A stretch of 36,127 nucleotides of DNA from an uncultured Clostridia bacterium (GCA_944350275.1 CALVOK010000029.1:1-36127); one strand, 5' to 3'. Positions 7,432-16,015 are shown, counted from the stretch's first letter. Program-made: numbers and translations. Notes: a model not told the origin generated them from the sequence alone.

Positions 7432-10155
7432 TTAAAATTTCTCATCATCATTTTCACAATCATTTTGATATTCGTCAAGTTTTCTTCTTTCTTTTTGTTT
7501 CATCTTGCGTTGTCTGTGATTTTTGCTTTGATTTTTATTTGCATGGTATGCCTCATAATTTTCCATTTCTTCCGCAAGACCTTTATAATCAATTTGGTTT
7601 TTAAATTTAAGCCCATACAAATCATGATTCTTTTCTTTCTCGTCTTGCTGGCTGTCAACATTTTTGTTATACTCGCGATTTTCAAGCATTCTCTCAACCT
7701 TTCTACTCTTAGCACCAAAAACCGTTCCACTACCTGCGAGGTTATATGTGCTTATCTTGTTTATTGTGTCTTTTATATCCTCATGAGATGAGTACATACT
7801 TCCGCATACTTGTCTAGTCGCTCGGTTGCTACTTGTGATTGTGAAGGTTATCTCCTGACAAAGTGTCAAGATTGGCGAGCCTGACTGCTTATTTACAATT
7901 GCACATCCGCTCGGTGAAATTGCTATATTTTTGGAATTTATACCCTTATAGGCAAGAACCTCAAAGAGAGGCAGTTCAACTTTTATTCCCTTATCTTCGT
8001 TTTCAACTATTACAATAATCTCATCCGCACCAATATTTGCCCTATCCACAAGTTTTCTAAATGAACAAATCCTCCCTTTCATCTTTTGACCTATAAGATG
8101 TGTGCAGATAAGGGCAGAATTGAAATCATTAATCTCATGTTCAGCAGAGTCAACAGCATCTTGCATTTGATTTTCCCAAAGTGCAATATCACGTACTACA
8201 TCCTCGTCAAGCATTTTTTCTCCATTGATATATGCAAGAATATTAAAGTGGGTAACAAAATCTGGCACGCGTCTTATCGGAGAGGTTGTATGTGAATAGT
8301 GTTGGCTTTGCAAACCAAAGTGGCTCACCTTTGTAGAATTTATATCTGAGTAAGAGATTTTAGTAGAAACCTTTCCACGTTCATCTCCTCTTTTTCTAAT
8401 CATAGATGGTTTTCCTATAGTACTAACATCGCTTGGGCTTGTGGTATTACAATACTTTGCCTTGCTTTGCAGTCTAACCAAGAAATTATTTACCACCTTT
8501 TCTTTTTCAGTTCCCCTGACACTCTCAATGATACTTCTTATTCCCATTGGCGAGAGGTTGCCATCAAAGTTTACATTCAAATACTCAAAAAACTCGTATG
8601 CTCTTTCAAGTTTATCTTCATTTGGATTGTCATGGACTCGGTAAATATTAGGAATTTTGTTTTTTAATGTAAAGCCAGCAGTTGCCTCATTTGCGGTAAC
8701 CATAAAGGCTTCAATAACCTTATGATAAGCACAATTTTCCTGTTTTTTGATGTCGACAATATCAGACATATCCTCATTTAACGTCACATCATACTCATTA
8801 TCAGTTTCAAACTCAATCAAACTTCGCCTTTTTAAGCCTTTCCAAAGAATATCCGAGGCAAACTTGTTCATCACCACCTGCTCATCTTGAGATAGACTTT
8901 CTCCACTTAAAATCTTATCAAGCAAACTTACCCTTGTAATCTCTTCATGGCTATCAACTATTGCCTGAGCCTCTTCATAACTATATTTTTTCTTACTATT
9001 TATAACAGCATCCATAATTGTGCTTTCAATAGGATTGCCTGTCTTTGAGTCAATGGTAGTTTTAACAACAAGCGCAAGTCTATCCTCATTCGGATTGAGT
9101 GAACAAATATTTGTCGACAATTCTGGTGGAAGAATGTTGTATGCCTTGTTTGGTGCATAAGTTGTAAAACCTGCCTGTATATACCTCCTACCAATTTCAC
9201 TATTAAGTTTTACATACTTTGTGACATTTGCCACCGCAGTATAGACAACAACATTTCCGTTTTTGTCAAAAGTCGAATAGATTGCATCATCCATATCCTT
9301 ACAAGTCGCAGGATCGGTGGTTGTAAAGGACAAATCTCTTAGGTCGACAATTACATTATTTTTGACTGCCCTCATCTCTTCATAATCTTGTTCTCGGCAA
9401 AGATTTTTATCCGTTAAATCTACCTCAGTAGGTATATTTTTTATCTCAGCCTGCACAAGAGGGTCAGAAAAACTCATAATAGCACCATGGCTTTCGGCAA
9501 TAGCATCGTACTCGGCAATAGGATTGCCTGCATCACCTTTAATTTCAAGTAAAATACCACCTTGAACTTCCTTTTCATCACTAACAACTCTCATGGTACA
9601 AATTTTATCTTGATACTTTGCCACTGACTTTTTATCATTTAAAATATAAATAGGATTTCTATATCGTTTCTTATCATTTGCAAAGAAAACCAGTTCATCA
9701 TGACTGGTCTTAACAACCCTACCATAGATGACATCAGCATCTTCACCGCTTTGTTTTGTAGCCTCTTCCTCTTTGATTAAAAAGGGCACTTTTACAACCT
9801 TACCTTGAATAATCTTGTTAAAATAACTTACAAGCACATTGGCACTACCCTTTATGCCATTTGTGTCTCCTTTGTCTATATAATATCTATGGCTATCCCC
9901 TTCAAAATATAGATATCCACCAGAATACCTTGCCTTTTTTATCTCACTTTTATTGACTGAAATATTTTTGCCTTCAATAGTAAGTCTGCCTTCTTGAACA
10001 AGACTATCAATAGCCTTTCTAATCTTAGTTCTCGAATCTGCAACCTTATACTTTAATAACCACTCCTGTACAGTGAACAGGTCTCCAGGTCTTGATGCTA
10101 TTGCCCTGAAAACTCGTTCCTTATTTAATAAATCTTTAATTTCCTTGCTTCCCAT
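7432..10155 (-). CDS. rnr: RNase R/RNase II-family 3'-5' exoribonuclease, divergent
   Basis: A 907-residue protein, longer than the roughly 700-800 usual for RNase R. Order: N-terminal winged helix (about 10-65), cold-shock-like region, RNB catalytic domain, a poorly conserved S1-like part and a basic then acidic tail. The catalytic acids are all present in DPATCKDMDD (D281, D287, D289, D290), and the RNA-end-binding Arg motif survives as TTSPIRRVPDF. The usual HIADVSxYV strand reads TAVANVTKYV. It degrades structured RNA processively in the cytosol. The start at 10155 is chosen because AAGGGG precedes it, and the predicted promoter (10177-10205) would start transcription downstream of the earlier in-frame ATG at 10188. 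Confidence 0.88.
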   Translation of the reverse strand: MGSKEIKDLLNKERVFRAIASRPGDLFTVQEWLLKYKVADSRTKIRKAIDSLVQEGRLTIEGKNISVNKSEIKKARYSGGYLYFEGDSHRYYIDKGDTNGIKGSANVLVSYFNKIIQGKVVKVPFLIKEEEATKQSGEDADVIYGRVVKTSHDELVFFANDKKRYRNPIYILNDKKSVAKYQDKICTMRVVSDEKEVQGGILLEIKGDAGNPIAEYDAIAESHGAIMSFSDPLVQAEIKNIPTEVDLTDKNLCREQDYEEMRAVKNNVIVDLRDLSFTTTDPATCKDMDDAIYSTFDKNGNVVVYTAVANVTKYVKLNSEIGRRYIQAGFTTYAPNKAYNILPPELSTNICSLNPNEDRLALVVKTTIDSKTGNPIESTIMDAVINSKKKYSYEEAQAIVDSHEEITRVSLLDKILSGESLSQDEQVVMNKFASDILWKGLKRRSLIEFETDNEYDVTLNEDMSDIVDIKKQENCAYHKVIEAFMVTANEATAGFTLKNKIPNIYRVHDNPNEDKLERAYEFFEYLNVNFDGNLSPMGIRSIIESVRGTEKEKVVNNFLVRLQSKAKYCNTTSPSDVSTIGKPSMIRKRGDERGKVSTKISYSDINSTKVSHFGLQSQHYSHTTSPIRRVPDFVTHFNILAYINGEKMLDEDVVRDIALWENQMQDAVDSAEHEINDFNSALICTHLIGQKMKGRICSFRKLVDRANIGADEIIVIVENEDKGIKVELPLFEVLAYKGINSKNIAISPSGCAIVNKQSGSPILTLCQEITFTITSSNRATRQVCGSMYSSHEDIKDTINKISTYNLAGSGTVFGAKSRKVERMLENREYNKNVDSQQDEKEKNHDLYGLKFKNQIDYKGLAEEMENYEAYHANKNQSKNHRQRKMKQKERRKLDEYQNDCENDDEKF

Positions 10156-10176
10156 TTTTCCCCTTTTGTTACTTTT

Positions 10177-10205
10177 AGAATAACACAAAAAATCAAAATT
10201 TACAA
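10177..10205 (-). promoter_or_regulatory. probable promoter of the RNase R-like gene
   Basis: TTGTAA (10200-10205) and TATTCT (10177-10182) on the minus strand are separated by 17 bp. The predicted start site near 10170 excludes translation from the ATG at 10188. Confidence 0.45.
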
Positions 10206-10325
10206 TAGTTATTATGATATTTTTTATTAAATTTTCATTTAATATTTATTTGTAAAACTTTGCCAGATTTTGTAAAATTAAAACTTTAATTTTCTATAAT
10301 TTGACAATATAATTAATAGAAAATA

Positions 10326-10353
10326 TTGACATCACGATTTGATTTGATATAAT
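10326..10353 (+). promoter_or_regulatory. promoter giving a leaderless mRNA
   Basis: TTGACA (10326-10331) and TATAAT (10348-10353) are separated by 16 bp, with TGA extending the -10. The ATG is at 10360, six bases past the -10, which is where transcription should begin. No ribosome binding site fits between. Confidence 0.75.
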
Positions 10354-10359
10354 TATTAT

Positions 10360-10953
10360 ATGAAAACAATTATTTACATTGATTACAATAACACTATTGA
10401 GGATATCTATTTAAAAAGAAGAGGATATAAGTATTTTTCTGCAATTTCAAGACTTGCAAACTTATGCGACGGACAACTTGAAATATATGTTATCACAAAG
10501 GCAAATGTTAAACTTGAAGATGACCTTGCAAACCTGCTTACATTTATGCCTGAAAATCAACGGGAATATTATAAAGGACTGATAAAAAATGGTGGCGAAA
10601 CACTAACTTTTATAAATCATGATAACGGAAGATTCTCTTTCGAAAGGTCAATTTATTTAGGAGGGACCACAAAACTTGACGGAATTGAACTTTCAAGGAA
10701 AATAATTGACAAGGATAACACAGCCAATCTATATATTTTTGTAGGAGACGACAAAAATAACGACATAGACATGATTCAGGCAAATGTTAAATGCAAAAAA
10801 TATCTAATTTTTGCAAACAATAGACATTTTATCCCTAATATTGAAAATGTAATAAAAACCACCAAACATAGTTATGGAGTGGCAACAGCAATCAACCAAA
10901 TATGTAATAAAATAAGAGATTCAAGAGAGGAGTTTGAAAGAGAGAACAAGTAA
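10360..10953 (+). CDS. HAD-like protein of unknown function
   Basis: A 197-residue protein with a HAD-like layout. Motif I is IDYNNTIED, where the nucleophile Asp8 is kept but the usual second Asp is Asn10. A motif II-like VITK is at 44-47 and a motif IV-like GDDKNNDIDM at 129-138. The core is alpha/beta with repeated hydrophobic strands. The DxN change would remove the general acid/base of a standard phosphatase, so it may be a weak phosphatase, a different transferase or a non-catalytic binder. The start codon coincides with the predicted transcription start, so the mRNA is probably leaderless. It converges on the Crp/Fnr gene; no shared operon. Family assignment is moderate, substrate unknown. 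Confidence 0.7.
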   Translation: MKTIIYIDYNNTIEDIYLKRRGYKYFSAISRLANLCDGQLEIYVITKANVKLEDDLANLLTFMPENQREYYKGLIKNGGETLTFINHDNGRFSFERSIYLGGTTKLDGIELSRKIIDKDNTANLYIFVGDDKNNDIDMIQANVKCKKYLIFANNRHFIPNIENVIKTTKHSYGVATAINQICNKIRDSREEFERENK

Positions 10954-11002
10954 AAGTCCACATCCTAATCGGCAAAAATGTAATTTTATTTGGCTCTCTA
11001 AC

Positions 11003-11674
11003 CTAAATCTCCTCGTTTTTTATAATACGAAAATGCCTCTTGTCAAAATCTATGACACCCTCATCTCGAAGTTTTGAAAGCACCGTTGACAGAGCACTTC
11101 TATCTACAGAAAGATAGTTTGCAAGTTCGGTTTTATTAAATGGAATTTCAAAATAGTTGTTCCCTGCCCTCTCGCTCTGTTTATTTAAAAATGCAAGAAC
11201 CTTTTCTCTTGTATTTTTTTTAGACATAAGTTTTAATTTCTCTACAAGAAAAGAATTTCGCCTAACAATCATCCTCATCAAATTTCTAACAACAATCTCA
11301 TGACGTTTGCACCTGTTTTGACAGGGAGTTACAACTCGGTGTCTATCCATAAGCATGACAAGGCAATTTTCGGTGGCGGTCAAATAATCAGAAAAAACTT
11401 TTTCGCCCGAGTAAATATTTTCTATTCCATAAACATCTCCTGCCTTCAATTTCGTGACAAGGCTAACATTGCCAAATGTGTCTATGTCCTCCACTTTTGC
11501 ACCACCTTTTAAGAGCATAACGACATCTTCAAAAGGTTGTTCTGGACTAATAATCACCTCATTTTTGTTATAATTTCTAAACTTTATCTTTAAACAATAT
11601 GCAAGTGCTTGCATATCATTTTCAGCAATCTCTGCAAAAATTTCTGTCTTTTTAATTTCTGAAAAATTTTCCAT
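11003..11674 (-). CDS. Crp/Fnr-family transcription regulator
   Basis: A 223-residue regulator. The N-terminal cyclic-nucleotide-binding-like beta-roll spans about residues 10-125, a dimerisation helix about 127-150, and a winged helix-turn-helix about 155-215 with FNKTELANYLSVDRSALSTV as the DNA-reading unit. Cys118 and Cys122 lie in PCQNRC just before the dimer helix, a CxxxC seen in several clostridial Crp/Fnr proteins and a possible redox or metal site; the N-terminal Fe-S cysteine cluster of classical FNR is absent. The start at 11674 is preceded by GAGGG; an earlier ATG at 11704 lies inside the palindrome region. It is divergent from nrdD across a palindrome that has FNR-type spacing, so it very likely regulates nrdDG and itself. 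Confidence 0.9.
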   Translation of the reverse strand: MENFSEIKKTEIFAEIAENDMQALAYCLKIKFRNYNKNEVIISPEQPFEDVVMLLKGGAKVEDIDTFGNVSLVTKLKAGDVYGIENIYSGEKVFSDYLTATENCLVMLMDRHRVVTPCQNRCKRHEIVVRNLMRMIVRRNSFLVEKLKLMSKKNTREKVLAFLNKQSERAGNNYFEIPFNKTELANYLSVDRSALSTVLSKLRDEGVIDFDKRHFRIIKNEEI

Positions 11675-11687
11675 AAAACCCTCAAAA

Positions 11688-11703
11688 TGTTGTAAAAACA
11701 ACA
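11688..11703. promoter_or_regulatory. palindromic Crp/Fnr-type operator
   Basis: TGTTGT-AAAA-ACAACA is a perfect palindrome of 6-bp arms with a 4-bp spacer, the same spacing as FNR half-sites. Its centre (11695.5) is about 41.5 bp upstream of the predicted nrdD start site near 11737, the classical class II activator position. It also lies about 8-23 bases downstream of the predicted regulator start site near 11711, a repressing position. Confidence 0.7.
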
Positions 11704-11717
11704 CAATTTCTATAAAA

Positions 11718-11746
11718 AGTGTAGTATAATTCCCCTAGAAAGTCAA
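11718..11746 (-). promoter_or_regulatory. promoter of the Crp/Fnr regulator
   Basis: TTGACT (11741-11746) and TACACT (11718-11723) on the minus strand are separated by 17 bp. It overlaps the nrdD -10, so the two promoters probably compete. Confidence 0.5.
11725..11730 (+). promoter_or_regulatory. nrdD -10 element without a good -35
   Basis: A perfect TATAAT at 11725-11730 has no recognisable -35 at 16-18 bp upstream, as expected for an activator-dependent promoter. The palindrome at 11688-11703 covers the -35 position. Confidence 0.6.
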
Positions 11747-11808
11747 GAAAAGCGAGAAATTTGTTAAAAAAATATTTTTACTTGTTTGACTTTTACAGGA
11801 GGAAAAAT

Positions 11809-13974
11809 ATGAAAATAATCAAGCGAAATGGTCAAGAGATGACTTTTGACAACACAAAAATCAAAAATGCAATTATCAAAGCAAACCTTTCTGTTGACGA
11901 CGTTGCAAAAAGACTTAGTGATGCCCAAATTGACAAGATTGTTGCAAAAGTTACAAACGAATGTGAAAGCATGGGACGTGCTGTCGGAGTTGAAGAAATA
12001 CAAGACTTCGTCGAGTATGGAATTATGGAACAAGGTGCATATGAGGTTGCTAAAAACTATATCACCTATAGATATGTTCGCCAACTTGCAAGACAGGTCA
12101 ACACTACTGACAAGCAAATATTTTCTCTTATTGACTGCCAAAACGAAGAAGTCAAACAAGAAAACAGCAATAAAAATCCTACTATAAATAGTGTTCAGCG
12201 TGACTATATGGCTGGCGAGGTGAGCAAGGATTTAACTAAAAGATTTTTACTTCCAGAACACATTTGGAAGGCACATGAAGAGGGACTTATACACTTCCAT
12301 GATGCTGATTATTTCGCTCAGAGAATGCATAACTGTGACCTTGTCAATCTTGAAGATATGCTTCAAAATGGCACAGTAATATCAAATACACTAATTGAAA
12401 AACCTCACTCTTTTTCAACCGCTTGCAATATTGCAACCCAAATTGTCGCACAAGTTGCATCAAGTCAGTATGGTGGTCAAAGCATAAGTCTTGCTCACCT
12501 TGCACCATTTGTAGACGTCTCTCGTAAAAAGATTAGAAAAGAGGTGGAGGCAGAACTTCAGGAGGCTTGTGGCCATGCTGATGAGGATATGGTCAACAAA
12601 ATCACAGAGAAGAGAGTGCGTGCCGAGATAAATCGAGGTGTTCAGACAATACAATATCAAGTTATCACACTTATGACAACAAATGGACAAGCACCTTTTG
12701 TTACCGAATTTCTCTATCTTGGCGAGGCTAAGAATGAACGAGAAAGAGAGGACCTTGCTCTTATAATTGAAGAGACCTTAAAACAACGTTACGAAGGCGT
12801 AAAGAATGAAAAAGGTGTTGCTATCACCCCAGCATTTCCTAAGATAATATATGTGCTAGAAGAGGATAACATCCACCCTGACAGCAAATACTATTATCTA
12901 ACCGAACTTGCCGCTAAATGTACAGCAAAGAGACTTGTTCCTGACTATATCTCAGAGAAAAAGATGAAGGAACTTAAAGAAGGCAATTGTTTTCCAGTTA
13001 TGGGATGCCGAAGTGCTTTATCTCCATGGAAAGATGAAAATGGCAACTATAAATTTTATGGAAGATTTAATCAAGGTGTGGTAACCATCAACCTTGTAGA
13101 TGTCGCACTTTCAAGTGGCGGAGATATGAAAAAATTCTGGCAAATACTTGATGAAAGATTAAATCTTTGCTATGAAGCACTTATGTGCAGGCACAACCGT
13201 CTTAAAGGCACACTATCTGATGCCGCTCCAATTCTATGGCAACATGGTGCAATAGCAAGACTTAAACCTGGTGAAAAGATAGATAAACTGCTATACGGCG
13301 GATATTCTACAATTTCGCTTGGCTATGCTGGACTTTATGAATGTATAAAGTATATGACAGGTAAATCACACACCGACCCTGATGCAACTCCATTTGCCAT
13401 CAAGGTTATGGAAAGAATGAACGATGCCTGCAATCAATGGAAAAAGGAGACGAATATAGGGTTTAGTATATACGGCACTCCACTAGAGAGCACAACATAC
13501 AAGTTCGCCAAATGTTTGCAAAAACGTTTTGGTATTATACCTGAAATTACAGATAAAAACTATATCACCAACAGTTATCATGTACATGTAACAGAGCACA
13601 TCAATGCTTTTGATAAACTCAAGTTTGAAAGCCAATTCCAAGCATTGTCGACAGGTGGCGCTATAAGTTATATAGAAGTACCAAATATGCAGGATAACAT
13701 TGAGGCTGTACTAAATGTAATAAAGTTTATCTATGACAACATTATGTATGCTGAACTCAACACAAAATCTGACTATTGTCAGGTGTGCGGTTACGACGGA
13801 GAAATACAAATTGTTGAAGATGAAGATGGCAAACTCGTTTGGGAATGCCCTAACTGCCACAATAAAGACCAAACAAAGATGAATGTCGCAAGACGAACCT
13901 GTGGCTATATAGGAAGCAATTTCTGGAATCAAGGCAGAACTCAGGAGATAAAAGACAGAGTACTTCACTTGTAA
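11809..13974 (+). CDS. nrdD: anaerobic ribonucleoside-triphosphate reductase (class III)
   Basis: A 721-residue glycyl-radical enzyme that reduces ribonucleoside triphosphates to deoxyribonucleotides without oxygen. The N-terminal ATP-cone (about residues 1-95) starts MKIIKRNGQEMTFDNTKI and gives allosteric control. The catalytic barrel follows, with motifs such as INRGVQTIQYQVITLMTTNG and MGCRS. Near the C-terminus a zinc site is formed by YCQVCGYDG and WECPNCHN. The glycyl-radical loop RTCGYIGSNFWNQGR is complete, with the radical Gly at about 699. The start at 11809 is set by GGAGG eight bases upstream; an earlier in-frame start at 11761 lacks a ribosome binding site. nrdG follows after 93 bases, and a Crp/Fnr regulator is divergent. 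Confidence 0.98.
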   Translation: MKIIKRNGQEMTFDNTKIKNAIIKANLSVDDVAKRLSDAQIDKIVAKVTNECESMGRAVGVEEIQDFVEYGIMEQGAYEVAKNYITYRYVRQLARQVNTTDKQIFSLIDCQNEEVKQENSNKNPTINSVQRDYMAGEVSKDLTKRFLLPEHIWKAHEEGLIHFHDADYFAQRMHNCDLVNLEDMLQNGTVISNTLIEKPHSFSTACNIATQIVAQVASSQYGGQSISLAHLAPFVDVSRKKIRKEVEAELQEACGHADEDMVNKITEKRVRAEINRGVQTIQYQVITLMTTNGQAPFVTEFLYLGEAKNEREREDLALIIEETLKQRYEGVKNEKGVAITPAFPKIIYVLEEDNIHPDSKYYYLTELAAKCTAKRLVPDYISEKKMKELKEGNCFPVMGCRSALSPWKDENGNYKFYGRFNQGVVTINLVDVALSSGGDMKKFWQILDERLNLCYEALMCRHNRLKGTLSDAAPILWQHGAIARLKPGEKIDKLLYGGYSTISLGYAGLYECIKYMTGKSHTDPDATPFAIKVMERMNDACNQWKKETNIGFSIYGTPLESTTYKFAKCLQKRFGIIPEITDKNYITNSYHVHVTEHINAFDKLKFESQFQALSTGGAISYIEVPNMQDNIEAVLNVIKFIYDNIMYAELNTKSDYCQVCGYDGEIQIVEDEDGKLVWECPNCHNKDQTKMNVARRTCGYIGSNFWNQGRTQEIKDRVLHL

Positions 13975-14067
13975 AATAAATAAAATAATGATTTAACATA
14001 AAAAAAATGAATTCTTAATACAAAATTAATTAAAAAAAATAAATTAACTAATCAAAAGGGAGGAAAT

Positions 14068-14625
14068 ATGTACTACGGAAATATCAAATATTATGATATT
14101 GCAAATGGAGATGGAGTGCGAACCTCCCTTTTTGTTAGTGGTTGCACACATCACTGCAAGGGCTGTTTCAATCAGGAGACTTGGGACTTTCATTATGGAA
14201 AACCCTACACGCAAGAGGTAGAAGAAGAAATTATAAAATCTCTTGATAATAACTTCATAAATGGTCTTACCTTGCTTGGTGGCGAGCCTATGGAACCTGC
14301 AAACCAGAAAGCACTTCTGCCTCTTGTCAAAAAAGTAAAAGAAAAATATCCAAACAAGACAATTTGGTGCTATAGTGGTTACCTCTTCGACAGCGAATTG
14401 CTTTCGCCAAGCAGAGCATTTACTCCCTGGACTCGTGAGTTCTTATCATACATTGACATACTAGTAGATGGCGAATTCAAACAAGACCTAAAGGACATTA
14501 CCTTGCGTTTTAAAGGCTCATCAAATCAGAGGATTATTGACGTTCAACAAAGTTTAAAAGAGGGAAAAGTCGTTTTAAGTCCTCTCAACAATAAAAAAGA
14601 TAAAAGCACAATCTATGGAAATTGA
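14068..14625 (+). CDS. nrdG: NrdD-activating radical SAM enzyme
   Basis: A 185-residue radical SAM activase that installs the glycyl radical on NrdD using a 4Fe-4S cluster and S-adenosylmethionine. The cluster motif is C26-THH-C30-KG-C33. The SAM-binding GGEPM comes near residue 79, and NIKYYDIANGDGVRTSLFVS before the cluster is family-typical. GGGAGG lies six bases before the ATG. It follows nrdD without a clear terminator between them and ends the unit at the terminator 14711-14791. It should work only anaerobically, in complex with NrdD. Confidence 0.97.
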   Translation: MYYGNIKYYDIANGDGVRTSLFVSGCTHHCKGCFNQETWDFHYGKPYTQEVEEEIIKSLDNNFINGLTLLGGEPMEPANQKALLPLVKKVKEKYPNKTIWCYSGYLFDSELLSPSRAFTPWTREFLSYIDILVDGEFKQDLKDITLRFKGSSNQRIIDVQQSLKEGKVVLSPLNNKKDKSTIYGN

Positions 14626-14710
14626 TTATTGTCTTTTTAAAGATGTAAATTCTGTTTCTCAAATATAACTTTCAGTTATTTATAAACAATATTTTTGATT
14701 AAAATTTAAC

Positions 14711-14791
14711 AAAAAAGGCGGTTTAGAATGAAATGCACCTCCTTAAGTGTCTAACTTTTGGGGTGCATTTCAAATTTTAACCGTCTTTTTT
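14711..14791. terminator. long bidirectional terminator with an IS3-like loop sequence
   Basis: AAAAAAGGCGGTT pairs with AACCGTCTTTTTT at the base, and GAAATGCACC pairs with GGTGCATTTC nearer the top. Runs of A and T flank both sides, so it can stop nrdDG and the facing aminotransferase-fold gene. The loop holds AGTGTCTAACTTTTGGGG, which read from the other strand resembles the terminal repeats of IS150-group IS3 elements. Confidence 0.75.
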
Positions 14792-14824
14792 ATCGTAAAC
14801 ATATTATGTTGTTTTAAATAACTC

Positions 14825-16015
14825 TTATTCTTCGTCCATATCTTTTACTATGTCTATTACTTCCTTAATTTTAGTTGATGCCTCATCCATAAGTTCTTTT
14901 GTATGATTTGCAGTATAACTTGTTCTAAGCAAACTTTCACCAACTGGTGTGGCAGGCGAAACAACAGGATTTACATATACTCCCCTTTCAAGAAGAAGTT
15001 TGCAAGCGACAAAAGTCTTATAATCTTGATAGGTGTATATTGGTATGATTGGTGTCGTACTCTCTATTATATCAACACCTTTCTCTTTAAGTTTTGTTCT
15101 CATATAAGCACTTATATTGGCAAGTCTTTGTACTCTCTCAGGTTCGGCTTTTAGTATGTCAAGAGCAGCATTAGCACAACAAACATTTGCAGGTGTCATA
15201 CTCGCTGAGAATATATATGGTCTTGAGGTATGCTTGACATATTCAACTACATCGCTATTTGCAGCCATGTAGCCTCCTAGACTTGCAAGCGACTTAGAGA
15301 ATGTTCCCATATAGATGTCCACTTTATCTTCAAGTCCGAAATAACTTGCAGTACCGCGTCCGCCCTCGCCTATAACGCCAAGACCATGTGCATCATCTAC
15401 CATAACCCTAGCCTGATACTTTTGTGCCAAATCAACAATTTCAGGCAACTTACAGATATCTCCACTCATGCTGAATACACCATCGGTAACAATTAGTATT
15501 CCGCTCTCCTTTGGTACAGATTGAAGTTTTCTTTCAAGGTCCTCCATATCCGCATGATTATACCTTAGCATTTTACCATAACTAAGTTTGCAACCATCAT
15601 AAATACTTGCATGATTTTCCTTGTCGCATATCACGTAATCATTTCTTCCAACAATGGCAGAGATAATTCCAAGATTGCTTTGGAATCCTGTACTAAAAGT
15701 CATAACCTGCTCTTTATGTAAGAACTCAGCAAGGTCATTTTCCAGTTTTACATGAAGGTCAAGTGTACCATTTAAAAACCTCGAACCTGAGCAACCACTT
15801 CCATATTTTTTTAACGCCTCAATTCCTGCCTCAATAACCTTTGGATGATTTGTAAGTGCTAAATAGTTGTTTGAGCCAAGCATAATAGTTCTTTTGCCCT
15901 CCATATTTACTACCACGTCTTGACCTGAGAGTAGTTTATGAAAATATGGGTAGACACCCTTTTCTTTCACCACATCATAAATTTGTTTTTTTGCTATTTT
16001 ATTAAAAATATCCAT
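14825..16015 (-). CDS. PLP-dependent alpha-oxoamine synthase, serine palmitoyltransferase/Kbl-like
   Basis: A 396-residue fold-type I PLP enzyme that condenses an amino acid with an acyl-CoA. Visible: VYPYFHKLLSGQ near residue 22, GSNNYLALTNHP near 47, GSGCSGSRFLNGTLDLH at 72-88, the PLP-stacking His135 in ENHASIYDG, D208/H210 in VDDAHGLGVIG, and the Schiff-base Lys241 in GTFSKSLASLGG. Family choices are glycine C-acetyltransferase (Kbl), BioF, HemA and serine palmitoyltransferase. From memory, the PYF-start and the SRFLNGTLDLH/VGRND wording match bacterial Spt-type proteins better than Kbl. No threonine dehydrogenase or biotin gene is nearby. The start at 16015 is preceded by GAGGTG; a GTG two codons earlier overlaps that site. 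Exact substrate uncertain. Confidence 0.85.
   Translation of the reverse strand: MDIFNKIAKKQIYDVVKEKGVYPYFHKLLSGQDVVVNMEGKRTIMLGSNNYLALTNHPKVIEAGIEALKKYGSGCSGSRFLNGTLDLHVKLENDLAEFLHKEQVMTFSTGFQSNLGIISAIVGRNDYVICDKENHASIYDGCKLSYGKMLRYNHADMEDLERKLQSVPKESGILIVTDGVFSMSGDICKLPEIVDLAQKYQARVMVDDAHGLGVIGEGGRGTASYFGLEDKVDIYMGTFSKSLASLGGYMAANSDVVEYVKHTSRPYIFSASMTPANVCCANAALDILKAEPERVQRLANISAYMRTKLKEKGVDIIESTTPIIPIYTYQDYKTFVACKLLLERGVYVNPVVSPATPVGESLLRTSYTANHTKELMDEASTKIKEVIDIVKDMDEE

Noticed and set aside
14825..16015. Kbl-Tdh threonine degradation operon
   Set aside because: There is no threonine dehydrogenase gene next to it and the neighbours are bounded by terminators and separate promoters.
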